In this document: positions 8,005 through 16,564 of the stretch, piece by piece
Layout of the letters: each line of letters starts with the position of its first letter
Numbering within the stretch: position 1 is the first letter of the stretch
Source: RGIG6353 sp964650465
GTDB lineage: Bacteria > Bacillota > Clostridia > Oscillospirales > SIG627
Direction of reading: 5' to 3'
NCBI GenBank assembly: GCA_964650465.1
Contig: CAZYTA010000005.1
Location: forward strand, 11,503-75,502
Length of the DNA stretch: 64,000 nucleotides
Translations under genes and position numbers: made by a program
Notes under the pieces: generated by a model
The model's input: the letters and a program-made list of their open reading frames with translations, nothing else
What the model was told of the DNA's origin: nothing
The model's database searches: none

Positions 8005-9279
8005 ATGCTTGACATCAAACTTATTAAAGAAAACCCCGAACATTTCAAGGCTCGCCTTGCAACAAGAGGAAAGGACTTCTCTGCAGAAATAGACAAGTTA
8101 CTCCAGCTTGATGCTGACCGCCGTGCTCTCATTTCCGACACTGAAGCAAGACGTGCTAAGCAAAATCAGATTTCCAAAGAAATCCCCAAACTTAAAAAAG
8201 AAGGACAGGATACCACTGCAATATTTGCAGAAATGAAGGAGCTCTCAGATTCCGTAAAGGCTGACACAGATAAAATTGCAGCCATTGACACAGAAATAGA
8301 AGATATTCTTCTCTCTATCCCCAACACACCCTCGGAAACGGTTCCCGTAGGTGCAGATGATTCCGAAAATGTTGAAGTAAGACGTGTAGGTACTCCCAAG
8401 GAATTTGGTTTTGAGCCTCTTGCTCACTGGGATATAGGTAAAAATCTCGATATTCTCGACCCTGATACCGCCGCAAAGGTAACAGGTACACGCTTCCATT
8501 TCTACAAGGGTCTGGGTGCAAGACTCGAAAGAGCTGTTATCAACTACTATCTCGATACACACACTTCAAACGGCTACACAGAGGTATTTCCTCCCTACAT
8601 GGTTAACAGAGATTCCATGAGAGGTACAGGTCAGCTTCCCAAGTTCGAGGAGGATGCATTCAAGGTTGCAAACAACGGATATTTCCTCATACCAACAGCT
8701 GAGGTTCCCGTTACAAATATGCACCGTAACGAAATACTTGACGGTGACAGACTCACTATTAAATACTGTGCATATTCTGCTTGCTTCAGAGCAGAAGCGG
8801 GAAGTGCGGGACGTGACCAGAGAGGTCTTATACGCCAGCACCAGTTTAACAAGGTTGAGCTTGTTAAATTTGCAAAGCCCGAAGAATCCTATGCAGAGCT
8901 TGAAACTCTTACAAATGATGCCTGCAAGGCTCTTGAAGGACTTGGACTTCCTTACAGAGTAGTAGCCCTTTCAACAGGAGACATGGGCTTCTCCTCCGCA
9001 AAGACATATGATGTTGAAGTTTGGATGCCCTCTTATAACCGCTATGTTGAGATTTCCTCTTGCTCAAACTTTGAAGATTATCAGGCACGCCGTGCAAATA
9101 TCAAGTTCAAGGAAACAGGCGATTCAAAGGCTCGCTTTGTTCATACCCTCAACGGTTCTGGTCTTGCTATAGGAAGAACAGTTGCCGCAATACTTGAAAA
9201 CTATCAGAACGAGGACGGCACCGTTACTATCCCCGAGGCTCTCGTTCCTTATATGAGAACCGAAAAGATTGAAAAATAA
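8005..9279 (+). CDS. serS: Seryl-tRNA synthetase
   Basis: A 424-residue class II aminoacyl-tRNA synthetase that charges tRNA-Ser. It has the N-terminal antiparallel coiled-coil arm (about residues 30-110, rich in Lys/Glu and containing RRAKQNQISKEI) and class II motifs including GTGQLPKFEEDAF, the motif 2 segment CFRAEAGSAGRDQRGLIRQHQF and the C-terminal motif 3 LNGSGLAIGRT. Length is standard. GAAAGGA precedes the ATG. No T-box leader is evident, unlike many clostridial serS genes. Confidence 0.98.
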   Translation: MLDIKLIKENPEHFKARLATRGKDFSAEIDKLLQLDADRRALISDTEARRAKQNQISKEIPKLKKEGQDTTAIFAEMKELSDSVKADTDKIAAIDTEIEDILLSIPNTPSETVPVGADDSENVEVRRVGTPKEFGFEPLAHWDIGKNLDILDPDTAAKVTGTRFHFYKGLGARLERAVINYYLDTHTSNGYTEVFPPYMVNRDSMRGTGQLPKFEEDAFKVANNGYFLIPTAEVPVTNMHRNEILDGDRLTIKYCAYSACFRAEAGSAGRDQRGLIRQHQFNKVELVKFAKPEESYAELETLTNDACKALEGLGLPYRVVALSTGDMGFSSAKTYDVEVWMPSYNRYVEISSCSNFEDYQARRANIKFKETGDSKARFVHTLNGSGLAIGRTVAAILENYQNEDGTVTIPEALVPYMRTEKIEK

Positions 9280-9290
9280 CAGGGAGTTTT

Positions 9291-9704
9291 ATGGATTTTC
9301 TTATTGAAAATATTGATGGTATCGTTGTTGTAATTTATTGTTTTATAATCGGTATTGTCATTGCATTTGCAATTTCTCTTGTCACCAAGAGCATCTACGG
9401 AAGACTTGTAGATGCTCTGGTGCGCAATTTGGCAAACAGTCCGGATAATGCAAAAACTCTTGATGAAATTGGCATTAAAAAGAATTTTCTGCTTGACTCG
9501 GCATTATCACAAAAGACACTTTTGTCCTCGCTTATAAAAAGCGACGATGGTATTCGGTTTTATATATTACCGGAAAAACAAAAAAAGGCACAAAGCCTTT
9601 TCGGAACGGAAAAGCTTTCGCTTTGGTCAATTGTCATTGCTGTACTGCTTTTTGCCGTAATTTTTATACTGTTTCATTATGCTGTTCCTAAATTTTTAAA
9701 TTAG
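9291..9704 (+). CDS. Small two-helix membrane protein, unknown
   Basis: A 137-residue protein with a hydrophobic helix near the N-terminus (GIVVVIYCFIIGIVIAFAIS, about 10-29) and another near the C-terminus (WSIVIAVLLFAVIFILFHYAV, about 112-132). Between them is a soluble segment of about 75 residues. This topology predicts an inner-membrane protein with both ends on the same side. It begins 11 bp after serS and ends 15 bp before the MORN gene, so the three are probably cotranscribed. No family was recognised. Confidence 0.75.
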   Translation: MDFLIENIDGIVVVIYCFIIGIVIAFAISLVTKSIYGRLVDALVRNLANSPDNAKTLDEIGIKKNFLLDSALSQKTLLSSLIKSDDGIRFYILPEKQKKAQSLFGTEKLSLWSIVIAVLLFAVIFILFHYAVPKFLN

Positions 9705-9719
9705 TCAGGAGGTAATGAC

Positions 9720-10709
9720 TTGGCAGAAAAAAAGAAACTTCATCCGTTGGCAGTAATATTCATTTTTGCGCTGGTTTTGCTCACAATAACCTTTGTAGTG
9801 CTTTATGCATTTATCGGAATGCGTTACATAAATGACAAAACTCACGAATTGAAATTTGTGGGAAGGGTAGAAAACGGTGTCGCTGTATCCGGCAAGCTTT
9901 ATTATTACGACGGCAGAGTGGCAACTCTGAATGCAGAAGAAAAAACCGTAGAAGAAAACGGCGGAGATAAATACATAGGTGCGCTGTCCGGTTATCTTCC
10001 TCATGGTAAGGGAACTCTTACAAAGGGCGACGGAACCATCTTTGAAGGTGATTTTTATGAGGGATACTGCACAGGAAATGCTACTGTTACCTATATAAAC
10101 GGAGATGTATATATAGGAGAGGTTGACCACGAAACGAGAGATGGTTACGGTAAATATATTAAAAAAGACGGAACCGTGTATGAAGGGGAATTCCGCAATT
10201 CCGATAAAAACGGTTTCGGTATAACAAAATTTTACGACGGCTCTGTGTATATCGGTGAGTATGTAAATTCTGTTAAAGACGGAAAAGGAGCATATCTTTT
10301 CTCTGATGGTGACATTTATATAGGAGATTTTGTATCCGACAAAAGAACAGGAAAGGGTATTTATATCTGGTCTAAAAGCGAAGAGTATTCAAGCGAATTT
10401 GAAACACTTTTCGACGTAACGGCAGACGACAGCTTCAAATCAAGCTTTCTTGCATATTTTGAAGGTGATTTCAGCCGTCATTTTATGGATACAGATGAAA
10501 TATCCTCCGCAACAACCGAAAACAGTTTCTTTACCGCATTTGAAGCTATTCTTTCAAGAAACCAGCTTGAGTGCTACGTAGGTGAATTTGTTGAAAATGA
10601 GCTTTCGGGAATGGGAAAATATCAATGGCTCTCAGGCAGAGTTTATGAGGGTAAATTCGAAAACGGAAGCATAGTTGAAGAGAGTGAAGCTTCAGACGAG
10701 CAAGAATAG
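9720..10709 (+). CDS. Membrane-anchored MORN-repeat protein
   Basis: A 329-residue protein starting with TTG at 9720 (AGGAGGTAATGAC just upstream). A transmembrane segment (LAVIFIFALVLLTITFVVLYAFIG, about 10-33) is followed by about seven MORN repeats of the form YxGxFxxGxxxGxGxxxxxDGxxYxGx, for example GDVYIGEVDHETRDGYGKYI, with an acidic non-repeat insert near 220-285 and a final repeat near 290-325. MORN repeats form an extended beta sheet involved in lipid or protein binding. With the preceding two-helix protein it may form a membrane complex; its role is unknown. Confidence 0.85.
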   Translation: MAEKKKLHPLAVIFIFALVLLTITFVVLYAFIGMRYINDKTHELKFVGRVENGVAVSGKLYYYDGRVATLNAEEKTVEENGGDKYIGALSGYLPHGKGTLTKGDGTIFEGDFYEGYCTGNATVTYINGDVYIGEVDHETRDGYGKYIKKDGTVYEGEFRNSDKNGFGITKFYDGSVYIGEYVNSVKDGKGAYLFSDGDIYIGDFVSDKRTGKGIYIWSKSEEYSSEFETLFDVTADDSFKSSFLAYFEGDFSRHFMDTDEISSATTENSFFTAFEAILSRNQLECYVGEFVENELSGMGKYQWLSGRVYEGKFENGSIVEESEASDEQE

Positions 10710-10787
10710 TTTGATAAATCTCTTCTATCATCATTTTATTTGTATACAAACAAAGCTAAACATCAAGGCTGATTTTAAGGAATTTCT

Positions 10788-11102
10788 ATGATACAAGAGA
10801 AAAGATTTCAAAAAAATGATAACGGCTTTATATGTGCGGTATGCGGTAAGGATGTATCTCCTCTGGGATACACCTCGCGTAATCACTGTCCGTACTGTCT
10901 GTCATCTCTCCATGTTGACATAATGCCCGGAGACAGAGCAAATGAATGCCGCGGTATTCTGAAACCAATACAAACTCTTCCTGATGCAAAAAAAGGCTTT
11001 ATTATTGTATTTCAATGCGAAAAATGCGGACAAACTGTACGCAACAAATGTGCAAATGATGATGATATGAAGTTAATAATCAAATTAACAAATCCTTTTT
11101 AG
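10788..11102 (+). CDS. RNHCP domain zinc-ribbon protein
   Basis: A 104-residue protein carrying the RNHCP signature (YTSRNHCPYCLSSLHVD, about 30-46) and two Cys pairs forming likely zinc ribbons: CAVC at 16-19 with CPYC, then CEKC near 81-84 with a further Cys. The family is widespread and uncharacterised; nucleic acid or ribosome-related binding is only a guess. It follows the MORN gene by 78 bp and is closed by a strong terminator. Confidence 0.85.
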   Translation: MIQEKRFQKNDNGFICAVCGKDVSPLGYTSRNHCPYCLSSLHVDIMPGDRANECRGILKPIQTLPDAKKGFIIVFQCEKCGQTVRNKCANDDDMKLIIKLTNPF

Positions 11103-11152
11103 CATGTGTATCCAAGGTTTTTTTGAGAAATTTCCTATAAGATAAAAAATTA

Positions 11153-11195
11153 TTGGCTGTAAAAACTTTTAGTTTTTTACAGCCAAATTTTTTTC
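11153..11195. terminator. Bidirectional intrinsic terminator
   Basis: A 13-bp stem (11153-11165 with 11174-11186), an 8-nt loop and a T-run on the plus strand to 11195; the minus strand also meets a T-run. It lies between the convergent RNHCP and mgtC genes and serves both. Confidence 0.9.
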
Positions 11196-11203
11196 TGCTT
11201 AAA

Positions 11204-11932
11204 TTACATTGTAATTGCTTTTATTTCTTTTTCTGCGTTAAATAATTCCAGAACCTTTACTGCATCAAGCTCTGCATCTCCTGCTACAGACATGACAATA
11301 GTAAAGTAATTATCGTCTCCGAGAGTTATCTTATTATCCCTCACAACAATATTGTTATTTGCAAGAACGTCTTTAAATTTTTCCAGCGCATCGGGTGTAT
11401 TTTCAAGTCTTATTACTACATCAAATGAATTGTCATTTGCAAGAATCTTGTCAAATCCGATAAGGAATGTGTGGAAAAGAATCTGTATAACTATAATTAT
11501 AACCGTTGCCACAACACCTGTTATGTAAAGCCCGCAGCCTATAGCCAAGCCTACTGCTGCTGTAGACCAAATACCTGCAGCTGTGGTAAGACCCTTTATA
11601 TTGGTGCCCTTGACGAAAATCATACCTGCACCCAGGAAGGAAATACCTGTAACTACATTTGACGCAATTCTTGATGCATCGGCTCTGAAGCCCTCAAATT
11701 CCAGCATATCAAGAAATCCGTATTTCGATACTACCATGAAAAGCGATGCACCAAGCGCCACTATTACGTGAGTTCTAAAGCCTGCATCCTTTTGACGCAG
11801 TGTTCTCTCGATTCCTATTGCACCGCCGCAAATACATGAAAGCAATATTCTTATGAGGTACATCCATTCTGATGACGTATCTCTCATTATTTCCATAAAT
11901 CCATAAAAAAATTCTGCCAATGCCTTTTCCAC
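11204..11932 (-). CDS. MgtC/SapB family membrane protein
   Basis: A 242-residue MgtC-family protein. It has several hydrophobic helices, the family motif GIERTLRQKDAGFRTHVIVALGASLF (about 41-66) and GISFLGAGMIF (about 96-106), then a soluble C-terminal ACT-like domain (about 165-242). MgtC proteins regulate F-ATPase or phosphate and Mg2+ homeostasis in some pathogens; in Firmicutes the role is less clear. The gene points away from dnaA on the left flank of the origin, convergent with the RNHCP gene. Confidence 0.9.
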   Translation of the reverse strand: MEKALAEFFYGFMEIMRDTSSEWMYLIRILLSCICGGAIGIERTLRQKDAGFRTHVIVALGASLFMVVSKYGFLDMLEFEGFRADASRIASNVVTGISFLGAGMIFVKGTNIKGLTTAAGIWSTAAVGLAIGCGLYITGVVATVIIIVIQILFHTFLIGFDKILANDNSFDVVIRLENTPDALEKFKDVLANNNIVVRDNKITLGDDNYFTIVMSVAGDAELDAVKVLELFNAEKEIKAITM

Positions 11933-12109
11933 TTTTCTTTCTCCTTATAGTGTGATGCTATATATTGTATCACAACTCTTTTAAAAAAACAAGTGTTAAA
12001 TCTATGTAAAATTAATTTTTTATTAATAGCAAATTTGTGTTATTTTTTTGGTAATTTATTTGAAATCAACTTAAGCCGAAAGGAGTCAAACCCTTGTTGG
12101 TTTCAAAGG

Positions 12110-12211
12110 TATAATTTTCTCGAAGAAACAACCGAACTGTTTTACAATGCAGCTGTTTATTCAGTGGGTAGATAGGCGAGCATTGTCAGCGGCTGATAGC
12201 CGCTTTTTTGT
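12110..12211 (+). repeat. Dispersed ~100-nt structured element, copy 2
   Basis: Shares AATTTTCTCG-GAAACAACC, the GATAGGCGAG box and a terminal hairpin AGCGGCT-GAT-AGCCGCT plus TTTTTT with the copy at 23309. It lies in the 381-bp gap between mgtC and dnaA, directly upstream of the dnaA promoter, where its hairpin would stop transcription entering from the left. Confidence 0.65.
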
Positions 12212-12232
12212 CTACATTATTGTGGGAAACTC

Positions 12233-12261
12233 TTGCATTTTATTATATTTTATGTTATAAT
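12233..12261 (+). promoter_or_regulatory. dnaA promoter
   Basis: TTGCAT (12233-12238) and TATAAT (12256-12261) with 17-bp spacing. A single DnaA-box-like sequence TGTGGGAAA (12221-12229) abuts the -35 region, consistent with modest autoregulation. Confidence 0.7.
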
Positions 12262-12313
12262 GTAAATGTGAAAATATATTATATATGTAGAAAATTTCAG
12301 GAAAGGAAAAGAG

Positions 12314-13711
12314 ATGGATTCATTAAATGAGATATGGGCATGTGTCTTATCCAATATTGCCGGCAGCGGTGAATTTTCAGAACCCACTTACAATTTATGG
12401 TTTCGAGATCTTGAGCTTGTAAAGCTGACTAATACATTTGCTGTGGTAGATACCAAAACACAATTAAAAAAAGACATCATTTCATCAAGATATATTGACA
12501 CGTTGGAAAAGTATCTATCCGATGTCATAGGATTTGAAGTTCCCATTAACCTCGAAGTCTATGAACAAACCACTTATGGTAAAGTAAAAATACTTGATGA
12601 GCCAAAAAGACCTGCTTTTATTATAGATGACCTTCCCGAAGATCATGAAGGAATAAAAGGAGATGTTGATGAAGACGGTCTTACACATGTTGCATATAAT
12701 CCTGCATATACCTTTGATAATTTCATAGTCGGAAATACAAATAAATTTGCTCATGCTGCATGTAAAGCAATTGCCGCAGATGCTGAACATTCATACAATC
12801 CACTGTTTATTTACGGCGGTTCAGGACTGGGAAAGACACATTTGCTTTACGCTATAACAAATGAAATAATGCTGCGCCGCAAAAATACAAATGCTGTATA
12901 CGTGCGCGGAGAAGATTTTGCCAATGAAATGATTAATTCTCTGTCAAAAAAAGTACCTATGCAGTACTTCAGAGATAAATACAGAAAGGCTGATGTTCTT
13001 CTTGTTGACGATGTTCAGTTTATAGCGGGAAAGCCTTCTACTCAAGAGGAGTTTTTCCACACCTTCAATACACTTTATGAGGATAAAAAGCAGATAATTC
13101 TTGCTTGTGACCGACCTGTAAAAGAAATTCCGTCATTGGAGGAAAGACTTAAAACAAGATTTGAATGGGGCTTGACTGTAGATGTTCAGCCTCCGGACTA
13201 TGAATTAAGATTTGCAATTTTAAAAAGCAAAGCAATAAAGTTCGGGCTTGACCTTTCAGACAATATACTTATGTTCCTTGCTGATAACATTAAAGGAAAT
13301 ATAAGACATCTTGAAGGAGCAATAAAAAGACTCCACGCAACATCATTGCTTATTGATACAGACCTTACATTTGACAAGGTAAAAGAATGCTTACAAGATA
13401 TGTTCTCGGATTCTGTTCCTTCAGGTATTACAATCGATGAAATTTTTGAAATCGTATCAAAAAAGTATTCGGTTGCTGTTGAAGATATTAAGGGTAAGAA
13501 GAGAACAAAAGAGCTTTCCAATGCCAGACATATTACAATATACATACTTCGTACCATTACAAATCTTTCTCTTTCCGATATTGGAGGATATTTTAATATG
13601 CATCATACATCGGTGCTGTCAGCTTATTCAAAGGTCAGTGAAGATATAAAAATAGATCCGACCTTAGAGCACAACATCAATGAAATGATACGAACTATAA
13701 CAGGTCAGTAA
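12314..13711 (+). CDS. dnaA: Chromosomal replication initiator DnaA
   Basis: A 465-residue DnaA: N-terminal domain I (about 1-80), an acidic linker, the AAA+ domain with Walker A GGSGLGKTHLLYA (about 172-184) and Walker B VLLVDDVQFIAGK (about 235-247), and the C-terminal DNA-binding domain with the DnaA signature HHTSVLSAYSKV. Length is usual for Clostridia. It initiates replication at the boxes in the following intergenic region. AAAGGAAAAGAG precedes the ATG. Confidence 0.99.
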   Translation: MDSLNEIWACVLSNIAGSGEFSEPTYNLWFRDLELVKLTNTFAVVDTKTQLKKDIISSRYIDTLEKYLSDVIGFEVPINLEVYEQTTYGKVKILDEPKRPAFIIDDLPEDHEGIKGDVDEDGLTHVAYNPAYTFDNFIVGNTNKFAHAACKAIAADAEHSYNPLFIYGGSGLGKTHLLYAITNEIMLRRKNTNAVYVRGEDFANEMINSLSKKVPMQYFRDKYRKADVLLVDDVQFIAGKPSTQEEFFHTFNTLYEDKKQIILACDRPVKEIPSLEERLKTRFEWGLTVDVQPPDYELRFAILKSKAIKFGLDLSDNILMFLADNIKGNIRHLEGAIKRLHATSLLIDTDLTFDKVKECLQDMFSDSVPSGITIDEIFEIVSKKYSVAVEDIKGKKRTKELSNARHITIYILRTITNLSLSDIGGYFNMHHTSVLSAYSKVSEDIKIDPTLEHNINEMIRTITGQ

Positions 13712-14078
13712 AATACTGTTAATATCTCTGTGGATTTATATGTGAGAAAATATGTTTTTCCCACAAAAGTTTTTACCGTAAAAAAATAAATCAGAAAATG
13801 TCGGGTTTTGTCATTATTTGTCAATTAAACATATCCACAGCTTTTCCACAGTAAAAAAATCTCAAAATTAATTATTTTAAGTATATTCAGCGACTTTTCC
13901 ACAGATTTCACAGCCCCTACTACTAATATTATATATAATAATATATTATATAGCCCAACCTGTCCTTGACAAGATTGGTCAAAGATAAAAGCTGTGAGTG
14001 GAAAATTGATATCGTTATTAACTGTAAATTAAATTCTTAATTTATAATTTTAAACTGTTACATATCAAAGGAGTTATT
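13712..14078. other. oriC: Chromosomal origin oriC (dnaA-dnaN intergenic)
   Basis: This 367-bp AT-rich gap holds DnaA-box-like sequences: TGTGGATTT (13729-13737, minus), TTTCCCACA (13757-13765), ATATCCACA (13831-13839), TTTTCCACA (13842-13850) and TTTTCCACA (13895-13903). The last is followed by GCCCC (13913-13917), the trinucleotide run TACTACTAATATTAT (13918-13932) and a run of pure A/T to 13952. Box, GC step, DnaA-trio and A/T tract are in the same order as the basal unwinding element described for Bacillus subtilis. Unwinding would begin at about 13918-13955. Confidence 0.88.
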
Positions 14079-15197
14079 ATGAAAATAAAAGCTGAAAAGA
14101 AAGTATTGCTTGAAGCGGTTATACCTACACTTTGTGCGCTTTCAACAAAAGCACTTATTCCTGCACTTGAATGTATCTATATTAAAGCAGAAAGCGGAAA
14201 ACTGATCGTAACCGGATATGACCTTGCAAAAGGTGTAAGAACCGAGACAGAAATGAATGTTGAAGAAGAAGGTGCTTTACTTCTTAACGCACAGAAGCTC
14301 AGCTCTATTTTAAGAACATTGCCTGACGGAATAGTGGATATAACTGTAGATAAAGACCAAAAGGTTACAATTGTTTCAGGTAAAATTAAATTTGAAATAT
14401 TGGGACTTCCTACAGACGGATATCCTTCAATTCCCGAGCTTGTGGGTGACAGAAGCTTTTCTATTCCAAAAGGAATACTCAAGAGACTTTGTCAGCAGCT
14501 GTTGTTTTCTGTTTCTGTAGATGAAAAAAGACCTGTTCTTACAGGTATAAATTTTGAAATCAACGGAGATAAAATAACTCTTGTTTCATGCGACGGTTTC
14601 AGACTTTCAATAAGAAATGAAACCGTAAAATCCGATGAGCTTATGAAATTTATTGTTCCGGGAAGAACGCTTTCAGAGCTTATGAAGCTTCTTGATGACA
14701 GTGATGACATTATTTCTGTTGAATTGACAAATAAACACATAATCATGCATTTCGATAATCTTTATTTCTTCTCAAGACTTATTGAAGGTGAATATATTGA
14801 TTATCTTAAGCCTATTCCTAAGGATACAACAGTTGAAGCAAGAGTAAAAATCGATGATATGATTGCAAGCTGTGAAAGAGCAAGTCTTGTAATTGATGAG
14901 AGAGTAAAGAGTCCCGTTAAAATAACTGTTGCTCCCGGAAGTCTGTTGTTTTCGTGTGACAGTGTAAACGGCAAGGTAAGAGATGAAATTCCTGCAAGTA
15001 CAAATGGTACAGACCTTGATATAGGATTTAATAATAAATATCTTCTTGATGCTCTGAGAGCTGCTGCTCTCAGCGGTGATGATGAGGTTGTTCTCAGAAT
15101 GAAAACACCTCTTGTGGGAATGAGCATACAGCCTATTGACCATGATTCATATTTTTATCTTGTACTCCCTGTGAGACTTAACGATGAGAATAATTGA
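14079..15197 (+). CDS. dnaN: DNA polymerase III beta subunit (sliding clamp)
   Basis: A 372-residue beta clamp with three repeated clamp domains, ending with the conserved C-terminal segment YLVLPVRL. It encircles DNA and tethers the replicase. AAAGGAGTTATT precedes the ATG. It sits between oriC and recF; the small S4-domain gene (yaaA) usually found between dnaN and recF in Firmicutes is absent, and recF overlaps its end by 14 bp. Confidence 0.99.
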   Translation: MKIKAEKKVLLEAVIPTLCALSTKALIPALECIYIKAESGKLIVTGYDLAKGVRTETEMNVEEEGALLLNAQKLSSILRTLPDGIVDITVDKDQKVTIVSGKIKFEILGLPTDGYPSIPELVGDRSFSIPKGILKRLCQQLLFSVSVDEKRPVLTGINFEINGDKITLVSCDGFRLSIRNETVKSDELMKFIVPGRTLSELMKLLDDSDDIISVELTNKHIIMHFDNLYFFSRLIEGEYIDYLKPIPKDTTVEARVKIDDMIASCERASLVIDERVKSPVKITVAPGSLLFSCDSVNGKVRDEIPASTNGTDLDIGFNNKYLLDALRAAALSGDDEVVLRMKTPLVGMSIQPIDHDSYFYLVLPVRLNDENN

Positions 15198-16263
15198 ACT
15201 TAAAGCGGAAAATTTCAGAAACATAGAAAATGAAAAAATAGAGTTTTCAAAAGATACAAACCTTATATTCGGAAATAACGCCGAAGGAAAAACAAATATA
15301 ATCGAAGCGATATATTATTTTGCAAATTCAAAAAGCTTTCGTACGTCAAGTGACCGTGACCTTATAAGATTTGGAACAGAAAAAGCAGTACTTATTGCTG
15401 TTTTTGAAGATGAAGGAAGAAATTGCAAATATGAAGTTGTAATATCGAAAAATAATAAAAGAGAATTTTATTACAACAAAGTGAAAATTACCAAAATGAG
15501 TGAGTTTTTCGGTAATTTCAGAGCAGTTCTTTTTGTACCGGAGCATCTTAAAATAGTAAAAAACGGACCGAGTGAAAGACGTGCATTGATTGATGCCTCT
15601 CTTTGTCAGCTGAAAAAATCATATATTTCGGATTTATACAGATATTCGAAGCTGGCATCCGAAAAGAATGCTGTTCTTCGTGATTACAAAGGCACAGAGG
15701 CAGAAAATACAATGCTTGATATCTATGATGAAAATCTTATAAAAAGCTCTGCAAAAATCACATCAACAAGAATGGAATACACAAAAGAGCTTTTTGAAAG
15801 GGCAAAAAAGCATCTTTTTGATATGTCGGGAGATGATTTGACATTTGAATATAAAATGTCAGGCTTGTCAAGTGACAAAGAAGCTATGGATTTTTATTTA
15901 TCTGTTATTCCTTTATCAAGAAAAAGAGACATTATGTATCATGCAATGACAACCGGCGCAGGCAGAGATGATATTGAAATATCGGTAAACGGAAAAAATC
16001 TCAGGCAGTATGGTTCACAGGGTCAACAAAGATCTGCTGTTATTGCTATGAAGCTTGCAGAAGGAGAAATTGCAGAAGAAAAAACAGGAAGTGCTCCAAT
16101 TTATCTTTTTGATGATATACTTTCTGAGCTTGATGAACATCGTCGTGAATACATTCTTTCAAAGCTTGAAAACAAGCAGGTTATTGTTACCTCCTGTCTT
16201 GGTGATGAAAAGGATATATACGGCGGAAAAAGAATATTTGTCGAAAAAGGAAGGTATGTATAA
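15184..16263 (+). CDS. recF: DNA replication/repair ATPase RecF
   Basis: A 359-residue RecF with Walker A FGNNAEGKTNI (about 29-39), the ABC-like signature segment YGSQGQQRSAVIAMKLA (about 276-292) and Walker B YLFDDILSELD (about 308-318). It loads RecA at single-strand gaps with RecO/R. The ATG at 15184 lies inside dnaN, so translation is probably coupled. Confidence 0.98.
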   Translation: MRIIELKAENFRNIENEKIEFSKDTNLIFGNNAEGKTNIIEAIYYFANSKSFRTSSDRDLIRFGTEKAVLIAVFEDEGRNCKYEVVISKNNKREFYYNKVKITKMSEFFGNFRAVLFVPEHLKIVKNGPSERRALIDASLCQLKKSYISDLYRYSKLASEKNAVLRDYKGTEAENTMLDIYDENLIKSSAKITSTRMEYTKELFERAKKHLFDMSGDDLTFEYKMSGLSSDKEAMDFYLSVIPLSRKRDIMYHAMTTGAGRDDIEISVNGKNLRQYGSQGQQRSAVIAMKLAEGEIAEEKTGSAPIYLFDDILSELDEHRREYILSKLENKQVIVTSCLGDEKDIYGGKRIFVEKGRYV

Positions 16264-16297
16264 TGTACAGCAGCTGTACATTTACAAAAAACTGGTA

Positions 16298-16564
16298 ATG
16301 TCGATATTTTTACACGTAGGTAATAATAAAAGCTTTAGGTCAGCAAATATAGTAGGCATATTTGATATGGATACTTCTACAGTATCGAAGGTAACAAGAG
16401 ATTTTCTTGCAAAAGCACAAAAACACGGTGAAGTAATAAATGTAACCAATGAAATACCAAAGTCATATATATTGACCTGTAAAAAGAAAGAAAGGAAGCA
16501 AAAGGTCATAGTTTCACAGCTTGCTGTGCAAACACTGAACGAAAGGCTGAAAAGGAAAATATAG
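16298..16564 (+). CDS. remB: RemB/DUF370 family regulator
   Basis: An 88-residue DUF370 protein of the extracellular matrix regulator family. The start at 16298 gives MSIFLHVGNNKSF, aligning with the MYIHLGDD start of Bacillus RemB (YaaB), and IVGIFDMDTSTVSKVTRDFL matches the conserved core. It lacks a clear ribosome binding site, while an in-frame ATG at 16256 follows AGGAAGG closely, so an N-terminally extended form is possible. It occupies the usual recF-remB-gyrB position and its stop codon overlaps the gyrB GTG by one base. Confidence 0.8.
   Translation: MSIFLHVGNNKSFRSANIVGIFDMDTSTVSKVTRDFLAKAQKHGEVINVTNEIPKSYILTCKKKERKQKVIVSQLAVQTLNERLKRKI

Noticed and set aside
11993..12175. Plus-strand 60-codon open frame upstream of dnaA
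   Set aside because: It overlaps the dispersed repeat, has no ribosome binding site and no homology I recognise.
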